Positions 1 to 13,500 of a stretch of 64,000 bases of DNA are shown here, piece by piece. The stretch is from Lasiodiplodia sp. COLG20. Lineage: Eukaryota > Ascomycota > Dothideomycetes > Botryosphaeriales > Botryosphaeriaceae. Made by a program: the position numbers and the translations under genes. The first letter of the stretch is position 1; each line of letters starts with the position of its first letter. The stretch spans positions 2,976,001-3,040,000 of the forward strand of contig VNWV01000003.1 in the NCBI GenBank assembly GCA_009801085.1. The letters are read 5' to 3'. Under the pieces are notes generated by a model, which searched no databases, had not been told where the DNA came from, and saw nothing but the letters and a program-made list of their open reading frames with translations.

Positions 1-3000
1 TTAAGATAATCTAGCTCTGTGTGCACCGATTGTGTTCGTCCTATAGTGAGTGCAATGATCGACATTTAAGACGGGTTTACGGACCTACCATATGTATATA
101 TGTGTACAGTATCGTATCCCTCCTTGCTTCACAAAAAGATTTTCTCCTCCTTTGTAAGAAGTCGGAAGAGATAACCTGATGGAGACTGTAGTGAGCATAA
201 TGTGCCGCCGATCTTTTTTCGACTGGAGATCCCGAGGGCACAACATTTCAATTGCACAATCGAGATGAAGCAAGGATGACGACCATTGCTGACGCGGGCC
301 GGTCACAACGGTTACCATAAACTCCGCAGCTTGATCGAGACTACGGCGATGGCTGTGGCGGCTGATCAGAAACGGTTTGTAGTTCTGGATTCATATATCT
401 GCGACGTGAACCGCTCCAGTCTTCCTCTTCGGACACGACGAGTGTTCTCTGCTTTCCTTTTCCGCGCGCCACTGACGAGTGGAGATGAACAGAGGGTCCG
501 GCGAGTCGTTTACCGAGAGTGACGATGGAAGACGGAAAATAGCTAGCTCCGTACCGTTCGTTCCTGGCTTGGCCCGGACTTGGCGGATTGCTGAAGCTTT
601 TTCATAGTGGAGTTGGCCGCAGATGGACCGAGGCGGTCATGTTTCTGCGCTGGCCGCCCAAATCGCCGAAGATGATACGCCACGACGCCCAAGCAGCATG
701 TTGAGAGGGTCAGATAAATCTGAAGCAAAGATGAGGCTGCAAGCTCTATTGTCGTTGACGCCATTGGGCCGTAGCCTGCACGCCGCGTCATGGTTTCGTT
801 GCTTGGCGGACTACTTCTCATATGCTGTGGTATTGCTAAACAGATTGATAACGGATTGGTCTCACAAAAGGCCGAGGTCCACTAGCTTGTAGTAATGGCA
901 GAACAGCAAGTGGCGCCGGAGTTAAGGCACGGGTGCTGGCGCCGAGTCAGGCCATTATTGGCAAGAGCTTGGAGGAGAGTCTGGGTCAGCGCAGGGGCCT
1001 TGAGCCTCCGGAGTCCCGGGGCCAATTGAGGCGTGTTTGATCGTCCCTCTTTGGCTTTGGCGAGCGAGTAGCTGCATCGGGCAAACGGGCGTTGGAAAGG
1101 TCTGGACAGGACGGGGGCGCGCATCGTCATCAGCGCGCTCCTGCTGCGCCTCCTACGGCACGGAGATTGGCATGGTCGTCGTCGACCACCGAGCGCCGAC
1201 CGCGCCCTAAGGACAGGAGGAACACCCGGGGAAGCGGCTGCCCAGTGATGGGTATACCGCGGCAAGCCACCGAGAACACATGCGAACGCACGGCGCAGGC
1301 TCCATCGGTGTCTACTCCGCAGTAGCCCGAATCGGCAACATGCAGCCGATCAGGCCGTGGGTGGTGATGAGGATTGACTGACAGCGTCGACAGCCACGCG
1401 GTGGCCTGAGGAAGCTGTTCATGCGGGCGAACGGTGAGAGCTTTTCGTCGCTGCTCTGTGCGCTTCCCGTGAAGGTTGGTAGCGCGAACCAGGGCCCGCG
1501 CTAGCCAGTCGGTTCCTGGCTCTCTGCTCGCAAGGCCAACCCACAACCCCGCCTGATACAGCTGTATCGACGGCTGCTTTTCTTCTGCCCGTCTCGCAAG
1601 GGGCCGGTACCACAATGGGGAAAGCCGCCGGTGCCTGGCGTGCATGCTGCGTGCCGCCAAGTCCGAAACCGTCTCTCCACCCTTGATGGCATCCAGCACG
1701 CTGGGTGTTGCTCGTGGAACCCAGCCCTCGTATCCAGCCCTGCGAGCCGCCGCCGGGATTGTTGTTCTTTTTCTGCCTGTTGCACCGGTAGCTGCCAACC
1801 TTCCTTTTCTCAGCCTCGCACCGCATACACGTTAATGCACCAGAGAGCATCTCCCCACGTCCCTTCACCCCAAGAGGGAGCACCGGCAACCGCTGCCCGG
1901 ACGGGCGGGTCGAAAAGCTGGCCGTTACACGAGGAAAATACCGTTGTCTGGAATGTGTCGCAACGCTTCTTTTTTTGCTCGTCGCTGGCACGCACGTACG
2001 CGCGCACACTGCTGCTGCGGTGCGTGCCCGCTGTCGTCATTGCGAGTGATCTGCTGCCCCCCTTGCGCTCTCGGCTCTTAGCATTGCGGAGGCAGTGCAA
2101 AAGAGATGAGCTGGAACGGAGCGGCTGGCAGGACTGGGAAGCAAAGCCTGGAGAGGATACGAAAGTGTAGCGATAGTGGTACCTGCTATCGAGGGGCCTT
2201 GCGTCTATGCTGTGGCAGTGCTCGTACCTCGAAATTTCGTCGACTGCGCTCGCCGACGCCCGCCGCGAAAGGGCAGCGAGCGTGAAACGTCGTCAGGTTG
2301 TGTTTTGGCGCGGGCCGATGGTTGGAACGACGAGCCTGAAAACGCCTAAGATTCGCGACACGGCGCACGGCCGATCTGCGTCTAGCGGGCCCAGGCCCAG
2401 CTGGCGCTTGCCCTGTCGTATTCCGTCTGCCGCTGCTGCACCACCTCTCTTGTCGCCAGCCCTGCGCTGCCTTGTGTGCGTGCTGCTGCCAATTGCCGCC
2501 GCCGCGCGCCACACGACTGCTCCGCGTCTTGCCGTCACTCTCTCCACCACAACGCACGGAGCCCGCCCACGACTCAGGCCTCTCCGAGCCCTACGGGCCC
2601 AACAAGGGCCCCCGTTTCCTGAGAGCAAATGACACCAGCCCCTCGCTCTCCTCCCCTCCTACGTCCTAGCCCCTCTTGCTGCCTGTCGGAACATCCGACA
2701 CTCTCGCTGCCCGCCCTCTATACTACCGTTACTGCTTGCTAAACCGATCTCCCCGAACTTTCCCGCCGTTGTCGTATCGCAAGCGCCCTCACCCCTCTCT
2801 CGACCCCCTGCGCTCCCCGGCCACAGCCCTGCCCAACTCCACTCCCTACCACCCTCCCCACCTTGCTGTTTTCGAACACACCCCCTCCACGAAATTACTC
2901 AGGGAGCACATCGCCCGGGCACCCAACTTGCGCCATCGGCATGCCCCGTAAATCCGATCCGAAAGAGAAGAAGATAGAGTTGCGCTGTAGGATCCTTTCG

Positions 3001-5013
3001 TTTTACCGCCCCCGCCCTCTCTCTTTAAATCTTCGGCCGAAGGGCAGGGAAGACAGCCATCCAATAATCAAAAGACTAATGCAAGCCTTGTTTGAATAGT
3101 CAGCCAACTATCCGCACGTTCGTTTCCTTGTTCGTACTCGCTTCTCCATGGAAAACGCCCGTTTCCCTCTTGACAAATCCGGACAATAGCCTATTCCATA
3201 AGGCAGTGAAGCGTAGGCGCCCGAGTCGCTCTCCTAGCAAGACTTGCTCATGGTTGGTCGATCTCTGTATACTTGTATTCTTTGCTGCCAGCTGCCATGT
3301 AGCTGATCAACAACCAAAAACACCAACACGAACGGCCCGCCCGGGTGAGGGCTCGTTCTCTCTCTTCGATGCCTGCCCTACGCACGCTCCTTACCCCCTC
3401 CTCCACTATGTGGGTACTGTAACACCCTACTATATAGCCCTATCGTATTTGCTCTCTCGCATTGCTACTCCTCTCCCCCCCACCACACTCTCCGCCATAT
3501 TGACGTAATGTTCATGTTGTGAGGAGAGCCCTGTGCGCTACCCGCTAGACGGCTGAACAGCGGCTCTGCCTTTCACGCCATGGATTTCGTCACTTCGAAC
3601 TATGTACTGGTTTTCGTGTGGGCCGCTGGCGGCGCTTGGGAGGTAAATGAGTGAATAATACGGCCGACCGGCAGGACCTGCTTCGTTCAAAAAAGGCGCG
3701 CAGAGCCCACCAGATGATCCAGGGTCCTTTATTTTTTTTTTTTGCGGCCCCATAATGACTTGCGCGTGTGGGAGCTTTGCCGAGAAGCAACAGACGAAAG
3801 AGTGGGAAAGAGGGTTGTAAGGGTTAGGCTAAGTTGCTGCGGGAGGGGGGAAAATAGGAAGGTACTGGACGTCGCGACTGGGGGGAAGCTAAGATGTACC
3901 GTAAATACAATATAGTACTAAAGAGACATTCCTGAGAGTTCGCAGCAGGGGTGCGTGTTGGAGTGTTGTGTCTGTATGTGTCGACACGATTCAGTTGCGC
4001 AATATAATAAGCTTTCGGGCCGACTGCTGTCGTGCCTGTCCGATGTGGTGGACAACATTAGCTGTGTAAAACAGTGAAGCACGTAGTGTTTTGGTAGTCA
4101 GAAGCCACTCTCTGCGGGTACTGTGCAACCTGCTGCCTCCATCGCCAAGCATTTTCCCCCACCCCTCGCTGCCCCAGGTCTGTGGGTAAATACGATATCT
4201 TGTTGGTTTCGACTGTTACAACAAGGCGCTCATGGTCCTATATGTGGGGAAAGGCTCGTATGGACGTTGGTGGTCATGCGCGGTTTCGTGCCCGTGGTTA
4301 TGCCAGCCCTGGCCCAGCTGACACGGATTGCTATGTTTACTTCCTCGTCAAATCGATGGGCATTGCATGCTTCTCTGATCGATCGGCATGTGCAATCGTG
4401 GATGGATGGCGCGGCTGTAGGGTCCCGTACATACATACATATGCTTGCACGTCTATTATTGCATGGCTTGCTGCTTTGCTTTTTTTGTCCACCGGTTCGC
4501 CTGCCAGGGCGGACCGGAGCAGGTGCCGCGCGTTGATGTGGGTGTGATTGGGCCTGGTCCTGGCAAGGGTATCAGCATATGAGGGGGGGAAAGCCAACAT
4601 GTGGGTAGGCGATGGCGCGCGAAGCGGCGGTTGACAGGCGATGCAGCTAGCCAAGCTGGTTTCGAGCTTATGCGCATGCAGAGCGCAGGAGTTCCAACCT
4701 CGACACCCTCGTAGCCTCAAGACGAGAGCGAGAGCACCCTCACAGCCTTGTGGTGGGGGAGCACATGGCCTGTCTGGCTGCCATGCCTTTCGTCGCCGTT
4801 AAACTATCTAAGCGACCTTTTCCCTACTGCACCCTGTCGATCGCCCCAGCCTGGGCTCGCTGACGGGCAGACGTCAGGCTAATCCACGTCCGCATCCGGC
4901 GGAGCATGCGCCGGCTATCGTCGCCCCCAACCTGCCTCGCCGCAATGCGCCGCAGCATCTGCAACATGCAGTCGTCATAACCTTCCTGCGAACGTCCGCT
5001 CGTTGCTACGTGA
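1..5013. other. Gene-free stretch, CT-rich in part
   Basis: I see no convincing gene on either strand. Open frames here are GC-driven, overlap each other on both strands and match no family I know. From about 2,400 to 3,500 the plus strand is strongly C/T-rich, as fungal promoters and 5' leaders often are, but no start codon followed by a credible protein comes after it. A 12-base T run lies at 3,732-3,743. A non-coding transcript or a long 3' region of a neighbour cannot be excluded. Confidence 0.6.
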
Positions 5014-6835
5014 CTACAAATTGCCCATCCCAGGAGCCCTACCTGCAACCGCTGCGCCAGCTTCAGGCCCTATCGGGCCGCCGCCGCCGCCTCTTCCTCC
5101 TCCTACGCCGGGCGGTCTCCTGATGCTCGCCAGCTGTTCCGCGTTCCCCGCGCGCTTGCGCACCTCATCGATTCGCCCTTTGGACAGACTAATGGCGGGG
5201 ACGACCCAGTCGCCGCAGTTGCACCGCATGCCCTGCCAGGCGTACTTGCCCACGTTAGTCTTGCACTTCGGGCACTCGAACCGCCCGTCGAGCTTGCCCT
5301 GCTCGAGCTCGGGCCTCATCCACGACAGGGGATCGATAAAGTAGTGCGAGCAATTTGAGGCGTCCAACTTCTGCTGACCGGCCTCGTTCGTTGACGCAGG
5401 GTGGCTGTTGATGAACGCCGACGTTGCTAGCGGACGTCTATAGCACGGATCAGCGTCAGTCAGCTGTCAAACGGCGCACGGTGGAGCAGACGGCGCCATC
5501 TCCACCAAAAACGAAGATGAATAGGGAAGCGTCTGTTCGGGCACATAGCTATGCAGCGCTGTCATAGCACGGAGTAGGCCGTGTGGGCAGTGGGAACGGG
5601 CAGTCTACTCTGTCCGTGCGAAGATGCACTCCAGGCCGGATCGGCGCCTTGGGGCTACACCGAAGCGGATCCATCTCGCTTCCTGATGCATTCGGTCTCC
5701 TGGGGCACGAGGTGGAGAGGCAAGCGTATTCGCTGCGACATTCCTCCCAGGAAACGGAAAATGGAGGATGACGGTGGGGAGAAGCGGACGTCGGGACCAA
5801 GGATTTCGGAAACAGAGCCGATGGAGATCGGCAGCACGAGCAGTGACTGCCTTCGGCCCACCGTCAATCTCTGATGGGGGTTTGTGCGTACCTGCATTTG
5901 CGGCATCTCAGCTCCAGCTCTGCCTGAGCCTCCGTGATATGCTCGTCCTCGAAGCGGATCTTCTCTGCCTCGGGCGCCTGGCCACAGGCGCGGCTCAGCT
6001 CGACCTCGCGCTGGTAAAGCCAGCGCTGATAGGCGGGCGATTCGTCGATGTTGTCGGGCATGTTCATGCTGTGGTAGATTTCCAGCTGCTTCATAAAGCC
6101 CTCGTTTGGCTCGCAAATCGGGCGGGCCAAGCGGATTTGCTCGAGGGCCTCAGCGGGCGGCATGTGGTACTTGTGCATCAGGTAAGCTATGACCACTGTG
6201 GCCGAGCGGGACTTGCCCATAGCACTGCAGCATGTTGGTATGATGATGAGATGGAAACAAGGCCAGTCACGTGCGGAGCACAAGCGGCCATTGGCCCGGG
6301 AAGCGCGCGACAAATGCAAAAGGACGGGAAGGAGGCTTGCAAAGGGGAAAATGGTGGGAGACGCCACGCGGAGTGCAGACCGTTTGGTCGCCTCCTGTAT
6401 GACGGAGCGGCGTTGCTTTTCGATGGAGGCAAACGCGCCAAGCCACAGATCCGAGCAGGGAAAATGTGGGAGATGTGCATAATTCAGCTCGCCAAGGTTG
6501 ACTTACCAATGCACGAGGACGCCACCGCCGATGTCAAGGCCGTCCTGGATGAAACGGTTGGTCTGTGGGAAGTGCTCGAGCAGATTTTCGTCTTCGACAT
6601 CGTCGACCTCGACGACGTGGTGCGCGTAAGGGCTGAACAGGTCCCTGTCGAGCGGCAGGCGAAGCACGGAGACGACATGGGTGATGTTCGCTTGGGCGAG
6701 AGCCTCGCGGCGGCGCAGGGTGAAGAGGCTGCGCGCGGCTCTGTCAGCTCTCCGCCGGGGCAGGCGCTAGGAGCGGGCTACGTACCCGCCAATGTAGAGG
6801 TTCAGGTCGCCGGACACCTTGTCGAGCAGCGCCAT
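5014..6835 (-). CDS. YVH1: Dual-specificity protein phosphatase Yvh1 with zinc-binding tail
   Basis: This is a tyrosine/serine protein phosphatase of the Yvh1 family (DUSP12 in animals). The family is known to act in release of Mrt4 from pre-60S ribosomes and, in yeast, in sporulation and growth. I infer four exons: 6835-6786, 6740-6507, 6224-5892 and 5437-5014, giving about 346 residues. The start is MALLDKVSGDLNLYIGG. The catalytic signature HCAMGKSRS is at residues 94-102 and is created only by the second splice, which supports that join. The C-terminal zinc module shows CRKC, then NCSHYF, FECPKC and MRCNCGDW, as in the family. Its tail is Gly/Pro-rich. Introns 2 (282 bp) and 3 (454 bp) are long for this window. 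The third join restores CRKCRRPLATSAF, a family hallmark. Confidence 0.92.
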
Positions 6836-8381
6836 GATGGGTTTGCAGAAGGGAGGGTGGTGCTACCTCGGGTAGCGGGTGGGCAAGCGAGGCGGGCGCG
6901 TCTGACAAAGCTGAAACCTCGCAGGGCTAGGGCTGGCGGTGGACTGGAAGCTGGGGAGAGATGCTACGCCGGCGGCCGTGCGGGCGATCTGTGAGTGGAG
7001 GCTGTTGTCACGGTCACGCTGGCCGCGGTCGACTCGGCAAGGCGCGCAGAGCCACAGCCCTATCCGTTGCGCCTGCCACGGCCAGGAAAATCCCTCCAGC
7101 AGCCGCATGGGGGCCGCGCGCGGCGCCGTCTGGAATGCCGCTCGCGCGCGCGTTGCGCTGGCGATGGCAGGACTTGACATCGCCGATCCGCACTGGATGC
7201 AACGCGCTGCAGATTGGGCCTAGGGGATGATCAGAGTGCTCCTCTCTCACCAGCGCTTGAGACATCGGGAGCAGCTGCGCGTGGCCTGAGAGTGGAGTAT
7301 CGCCAGCACCCCAGCAGCCAGTACGAGCGATTGGCGCGCACCTGCGCCGGTCAGGGACCGTCAGCTCCGCGGGCTGCAGGCCGCCCTGCAACCAGGCCGG
7401 CGGGAGCGCTGCACTGCCGATGCGAAGGGTGCTGCGCGATGATGATGAGGTGCCCCTTTCGTGGCGGGCAGGCGTAGGGCCGAGGCTCGTTTGCGGCCTG
7501 GCGCGTTTTCTGGCGGTGGGGTGGAACGGCATGTGCCCGCGGGCCATAAGGCTGAGGCTGGCTGGCTAGTTAGGGGGAGTCCGAGCGAGTCGACCGCGCG
7601 CTGCCCTACGGCCAGGCGGCGGCGGTGTTACTCGCTCGGACCTGAGCAGCGGCTTACTGCGCCTCCGCGGTCCGTCGTAAGGCAGACGGGCAGTTGCAGG
7701 GAGCGCGCCGGCCCACTAAGACTCGCGCTCCATGTCGACTACTCGTCGCAACCGGGTCAATTCGCACTGTCCAGCTTGCACCGCACCGCACCGCACCGCA
7801 CTGCACCCTCGCCGCTCGCTGAGCGCTGCTCCCCCAGCCGCAGCGCTGCCGTACCGACGCGCCCAATCACCCGCCAAGCACCCTGCACGCTCCTTCACAC
7901 GCCCGCGCATGCTGGTGCAACCGCTTGCAATGCAATGATCGCCATCCAGCTCACTGACGGCTAAGCTCCTGGACTCAGCAGCGCCCCAGGTCACTCTGCA
8001 ACTCAGCGCTGGCTCGCCGCTGCCGCCGGCGCACCCTCGTCTTCAGCCTGGCCCCCCAACCACTTACCGCATGCTGTAGGGCTGAGCGTTCCCGGCCGGC
8101 ACCCGTGCTCCCAGTATCACGACACGATACGGCACCCAAGCAGCGCAGCCCCTCGCTCGCCGCCTGCCCAGACAAACCACCTCCACCTCCGCTCCTCTGC
8201 CTTTTCTCCACCATCCCTCCCCGACAGCTGCTCCTTGCCTCCCGCTCCCCTTCCTTCCCTCCCTTGGCAGCCCTGCCTGTGGCGTCCGCACGCCGGCCAC
8301 TCAGCGCCGAAAAGCCCTCAGCAGCTGCCCGCCACTAATCCCCCGACTCAGCTGGTGGCGGCTCCCGCGTCGTCACCCCTA
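6836..8381. promoter_or_regulatory. Divergent intergenic region between YVH1 and the C2H2 gene
   Basis: About 1.5 kb without a supportable gene separates two divergently transcribed genes, so both promoters must lie here. The half next to the C2H2 gene is C/T-rich on the plus strand. A short tandem repeat, four copies of CCGCA, lies at 7781-7800. The open frames are GC-rich and overlap on both strands without family resemblance. Confidence 0.5.
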
Positions 8382-10539
8382 ATGGATATGTCGCACGCAA
8401 CAACGACGCCGGCGATACGAATATATGACTCCGGCACGCACCACTCCCATTTCGCCATCCCGCGCCGGTCGTCCTCGTATGCCTCTCCGAACGCTCTTCC
8501 CATGGCCATTCCCAATGCTCGAGACTCTCCGCCGCCGCCCTTGCCTCCGCCGCGTTACATCAGCGAATTGAGCGATGGACAGGATCCCGGGTGGCAGTGG
8601 GGCAATGGCCCGAATAGTTCGTCCTTCGGGAAGAATTCCTTTGGCTCGGTGAAGCCGGGCTCCAGTCTGCTGGGCGCTCAGGTGAAACGAGACCAGGCCT
8701 TAGAAGAGAGCGAGCGTGGCAGCTGGGCTCGCAGAGGAAGCTCGCTCTCAACGGTCAAGCCTCAAGACACAGACATGGCTGCCGACAGCCTGAGTCACCA
8801 CAGCGACGAAGATCGCCCAGATCTCCCACGCCCGTCCATGGCAAACCACCGGTACGTACCCTCCTGCGCGCTCCCTGTCCTCGTTGCTAACAGTCGCCGT
8901 GCAGCCTCCAGAGCGAAAGACAACTCGGCCAGCGTTCGCTCGAAGACTCGTCGCAAGCGTACGATAAGCAGTTACTATCCAAGATCGGCGGCCCAAACAC
9001 GCCGAGTCGCGGCCCAGGCACCGGCTTCCTCTCGACCAGCGCCCAAGAAACCTCGACCAGCCCGCACAACACACTAAGCAAGTTGAATGGCCAACTCAAG
9101 CCGCTTTCGATGCCGGACCGTCGCTTGAGCTCCGTCGACCTTTCTGCGTCGAACTGGCCGCCAAGTTCGGGGGCCATCTCGCCGGGACAAACAGGATTCC
9201 GGAGTCCCATCTACGGACCGGGGTCAGGCGAGAACCCTGCGCAACGCCCCTACGGCAGTGTTTCAGGCCCCAGCGGATACGAAGACCCTCACTCTCACAG
9301 GGGCAGCTACGACCACACCGTTTTCTTGGAGCCTGATTTCGCCATGGAAGAGAACGGCATGCGGGATCTCAACTTGAATGATCGCAGTCCTGCCGGGTCG
9401 GACGAGTATCAGCTCAGCACACACGGCGGCCTGAAGAGGCGCGCGTCCTCACCGCCCACTGAGGCTAACCGCGAAGACCGCCCCAGCGGCGGCAACGACC
9501 TCTACCATCGCCGATCGGCTCAGATGTTGGTCAATCGCAACTCACCCATCTCAAGGTTCCACGCCAATCACGGCTCGGTATCCTCCACTTCTTCCCTAGG
9601 ACAGCGGAACGGGTCTCTAGGATCATCCTACGGCCTTTCAATCGCCAGCAGCGCAACGAGCTACAACACGGATCGCCTGTCTCCCGGAGCGCTCTCCCCT
9701 TCAATAGACGAATTTGGCCCGGTCTCGCCGTATTCCACAAACAGGTCGCTGAATCCGAGCCCACGTGGCTCTTTGTCCAAGGCGTCGCACCACCAGCGCG
9801 GATTGTCGGGCGAGGATGCCATGCAGGCCCGCAAACTGTCGGCAGACAGTTTAGCACACTCGCGGCAGAACAGCGTGTCGAAGATCCAGGGCCTCTACAT
9901 CTGCGAGTGCTGCCCGAAGAAGCCGAAGAAGTTTGATAGTGAAGAAGAACTACGGTACGTGGTTTTTTACAGAAAAGAAAAAATCCGACGGTGAGCGGTT
10001 TTATGCTAACGCACGGCAGGATGCACGAGATGGAAAAGCAGTACACATGCGCATACTGCCCGAACCGGTTCAAGAACAAGAACGAGGCGGAGCGGCACCA
10101 GAACTCTCTGCACCTCCGGCGCCATTCATGGTCTTGTGCGGCGCTATCGGGAGTGCAAGCGGCCTTTCACCCGTCAACGGTGCACCCGACGGTGGCAGAC
10201 GTATGCGGTTACTGCGGCGAGGAGTTCCCCAACCCCGCGGACTGGGACGTACGAGCAGAGCACCTGAATCACGTGCACAAGTTCGGTGAATGCAACCAGG
10301 CCAAGAAGTTCTTCCGCGCCGATCATTTCCGGCAGCATCTCAAACACAGCCACGCTGGCACGAGCGGAAAGTGGACCAACATGCTGGAGAACGCATGTAT
10401 GAAGGACGAACCTCCGCCAAAGGAGCGACTGGGATCAGTGGGGTCGCTTCCGGGATCGACCATGGGTCCAGGCGGCACGCTGACTGCAGTAGCCGCCCCT
10501 AAGCCAGGCGTCATCAGTGAAGCGCGTGATGAGTCTTGA
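8382..10539 (+). CDS. C2H2 zinc-finger protein, probable transcription regulator
   Basis: I infer three exons (8382-8851, 8905-9954, 10020-10539) giving about 679 residues. The start is MDMSHATTTPAIRIY; the only in-frame extension upstream lacks an ATG. The first 480 residues are Ser/Pro-rich and probably disordered, with a conserved-looking block LGQRSLEDSSQAYDKQLL made by the first splice. The C-terminal third holds Cys/His modules: CECCPKKPKKF (about residue 487), CAYCPNRFKNKNEAERHQNSLH, CGYCGEEFPNP...HLNHVH and KKFFRADHFRQHLKHSHAG. This arrangement, followed by GKWTNMLENAC, is a family I recognise as widespread and uncharacterised in Pezizomycotina. DNA binding is inferred from the fingers, and no target is known. 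Both introns are short (53 and 65 bp) and carry GCTAAC boxes. Confidence 0.88.
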
Positions 10540-13500
10540 GCAGGCGTTACAGGGCGAGTTTGACTAGCGATTGCTGAGCGAGCATGATTGTCATCCAGCA
10601 TTTTGGTCGCGGCGTCATTAGAACCATTCACATACCACATGGAGGAGGGCGTGGCTCGAGTCCGGGCACGCAGTTTTTGGTCGTCGGTTTGCAGCACATC
10701 TCCGTTTGGCATTGGTGGATAAAAGTACTTATTTCGAGGTTTCATTGTCAGTCGTCCTCACGGATCCTCCAACCGATGCAGGAGTCTATCTCGTACTTGG
10801 TGGTCTTCACGATGTCACGACGGCGTACGTGGGCGGCTTTCGGACTGTTGGGAGGCCTTTCCTTTTTCTTTCCTATTTTGTTTCCTGGCTGCGTAGCATC
10901 TGGCTTACTCGGACCACCAGGAGAGGCTCCAGAAGTGTTACTGTACCACTCGGGCATCGTACACAGAACAGTCATCACGGTTTGATCATTTGTCTTGCAC
11001 ATTTTGGGTGTTTTGGATGGTAAGGACGCACAGTAATTGGCGGGACGGAGTTGGGCAGATGGGATCTGCGCACAGCAGGAGATGGCGCCGTAATTAGCGC
11101 CAGATCGAGGGCGCCGGCCTTTTTCCCCGAGAGGAAAAAGCACAACACGCACACAAAGAAAGTTTCTGGGTTCATGTCCTTTGACTCGTGAGGTGATTCT
11201 GGCCGGATCAGGCGCGGAGACGAGAGGGCGGCTAGGGGCCGTGCGGACGCGCAACACTACGGCTAGTGATCTGCTCGGGCTATCCGGAAGCATATTTCAA
11301 CTCCGCCTGGCTGGCCCCGGATGAAATGAAGGCAGGCCTGGGCGCGTCGGTTCGGCGAGTTCGGCCGGCAGCTGGGCCAGGGCATGTCCCGCTTCCGCGC
11401 GGCCACGAGGTTTCTAGGGGCTTTGGCGCGCTTCAGCACGGTTGGTGCCGTGCTGTTCGTGTCCGCTTCGGGGCGCCAGCCCGGCTACTTTTCCTGCGCG
11501 GTGCGGCTCTCCACTCCAGCGTGAAACCAGGCTCCCGCTGCCGCGCGCTTCTGGAGCGCGAGCAGGTTTCGAGTGCGCATGAAAGCCGCAAATTTATGTT
11601 TACCCCCTACACAGCTACATCTTCCCGCCCTAATCCGCCGAGGGCCGGGGCGCCGCAAGCGAGACGACATCCAAAACTCGTGCTGACCCACGTATAGTGC
11701 GGCCTCCGTGCGATCACTTGCCCGATCTGCACACCTGCCAGGTACTACCTTCTATCGACCCGTTTACCACGATTGCGCGTGACGGCGACAGGCGGCCTCG
11801 TCATGCACGCGGAGGATGCACAGGTAGCGGGAGCCTCACATCACGACGCTTACGTCAGTCGACCTTTTCGGACGCCTTTCCATGCCCTGCAACACTGCGT
11901 GGTTCCTCAGCATGCCCGCCGTCTCGTGGGGGTTCAGTGCTTCGACTCGCTCGGCTCCCTCCTGCGCCTTGAATCTCCGGCAGCATGAGCCCCTTTTGGG
12001 AGACGTCTAAGCCGGCGATCAGTCGCAACTTCTACCTCAGAGAGACTCCAGCCAAACGGGCGAATGGCTTGGCAAGCCATGTCAGAACTCAGGTGGCGGC
12101 GCTACCGTGCTAGCACCCAGCCAGGCACAGCAGCAGGGCTGCCATCTATCATCGCCGCTGCTGCTCGTCCCGCAGCTCCCGCAGCTGGCGCTACTGCCGC
12201 AGCATCTTGTCCATACCACATGCTGACCGCCGCTCATCTCCGCCACGCCCTCCCTATCATCTGCTGGAGCTTTGGGAGCACGCGTCCTGCCTCCACACGA
12301 GATGATTCTCACCACCCATCTGAGCCTGCAGTCCAACGCCAACGCTGACGCCTTCCTCTTGGCCGGCCCGACAGCCGGCTACTTGTATCTCTCATGGCTT
12401 GCACATCCACGTCACACGCAAATCACAGGGCGTAATTAGGCTAGACACTAAGCTTTGAGGACCGAGGACTCCGCTCACACTTGTGATTCTTGAGTCTTAC
12501 TGTGTATTCGCTGACGCTGCTTGAGATCACCCAGTGACGATGCGGCCCTATACAGATACGCGGAATTAGAGCGCAGACGATGCATGCAGATGAGCACTGT
12601 GTGACGGCAGATCGGGCGTTCTATGTGCCTCTTACCGTGCGAGGTAAAAGAACTGGCCACAGCATGCGTCGTGCCTAGGACCATCTGGCCAGACGTCACC
12701 TGCTGAAGACAGTGACCATCCTCCTATCACTTCTTGGCAATTAGGTATGCTCTCCTCACAAAGCTTCAGGGCCAGCAATGAGGCGTGCCATTCGGATCAG
12801 CATCCCAAAACCTGGATAGGCGAGCCGTTGGATCGACAACTAGTGTGCCATTGGAGACTTGGTGTCGAATCCTCGGAACCAATCACTCAGACACTATCTC
12901 ACGGCTGTTCACTAGAACGTTTGACCTGCGATCCAGCGCTAAAACGCCGTATGTCAGACGGACGGGATGCGGGCTCTTTCCCTGCTGCCCTGTTGTTGAT
13001 CACCGCCGCTACTGCACAGCGCCCGCTCCCAGCTATTTCATGCCTTGACAACTCTTTGCGCCGGATGTCTTCCGTCGGCCCCCGCCCGGATCTTCGGATC
13101 ATGTTTTGACGATGGCCTCATCGTTCCAACTCCGGTGTTATGGAAAGGAAAAGAAAAGAAAAAGTGTGGTCAATACAATGCTGGCACCGATTACTGCTCA
13201 ATCGCACTGCATCATCGTCCCGCATATGTACAGCCTCATCCCGCACACAGTCATACTTCTAAAGCGTCCCGCAACGGCATGTGCCTTGCGTGTGACTCTG
13301 GTCATACGGCATGCTGGATTAATTATCAATCTTGCCTCGACGGCATCAGCAGCGAAGTGATTGAGACATCCGCCACAGCATCTGCTTCAATAGCATGCCT
13401 TCGTCGGCCGCTCTGGATGACCGCCACGCAGTCAACGTGGGCCTCTTCCCGCGCCCGCCGGAACACGCCCACATCCCGGCTCACTGCAGACGGGAAAGAC

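Noticed and set aside
1130..1798. 222-codon minus-strand frame
   Set aside because: Overlaps other long frames on both strands; no family resemblance.
5768..6994. 408-codon plus-strand frame antisense to YVH1
   Set aside because: Covers exons and introns of YVH1 in reverse; no motif of its own.
7781..7800. CCGCA tandem repeat as a CRISPR or minisatellite
   Set aside because: Only four short units, no spacers, eukaryotic context; a simple low-complexity run.
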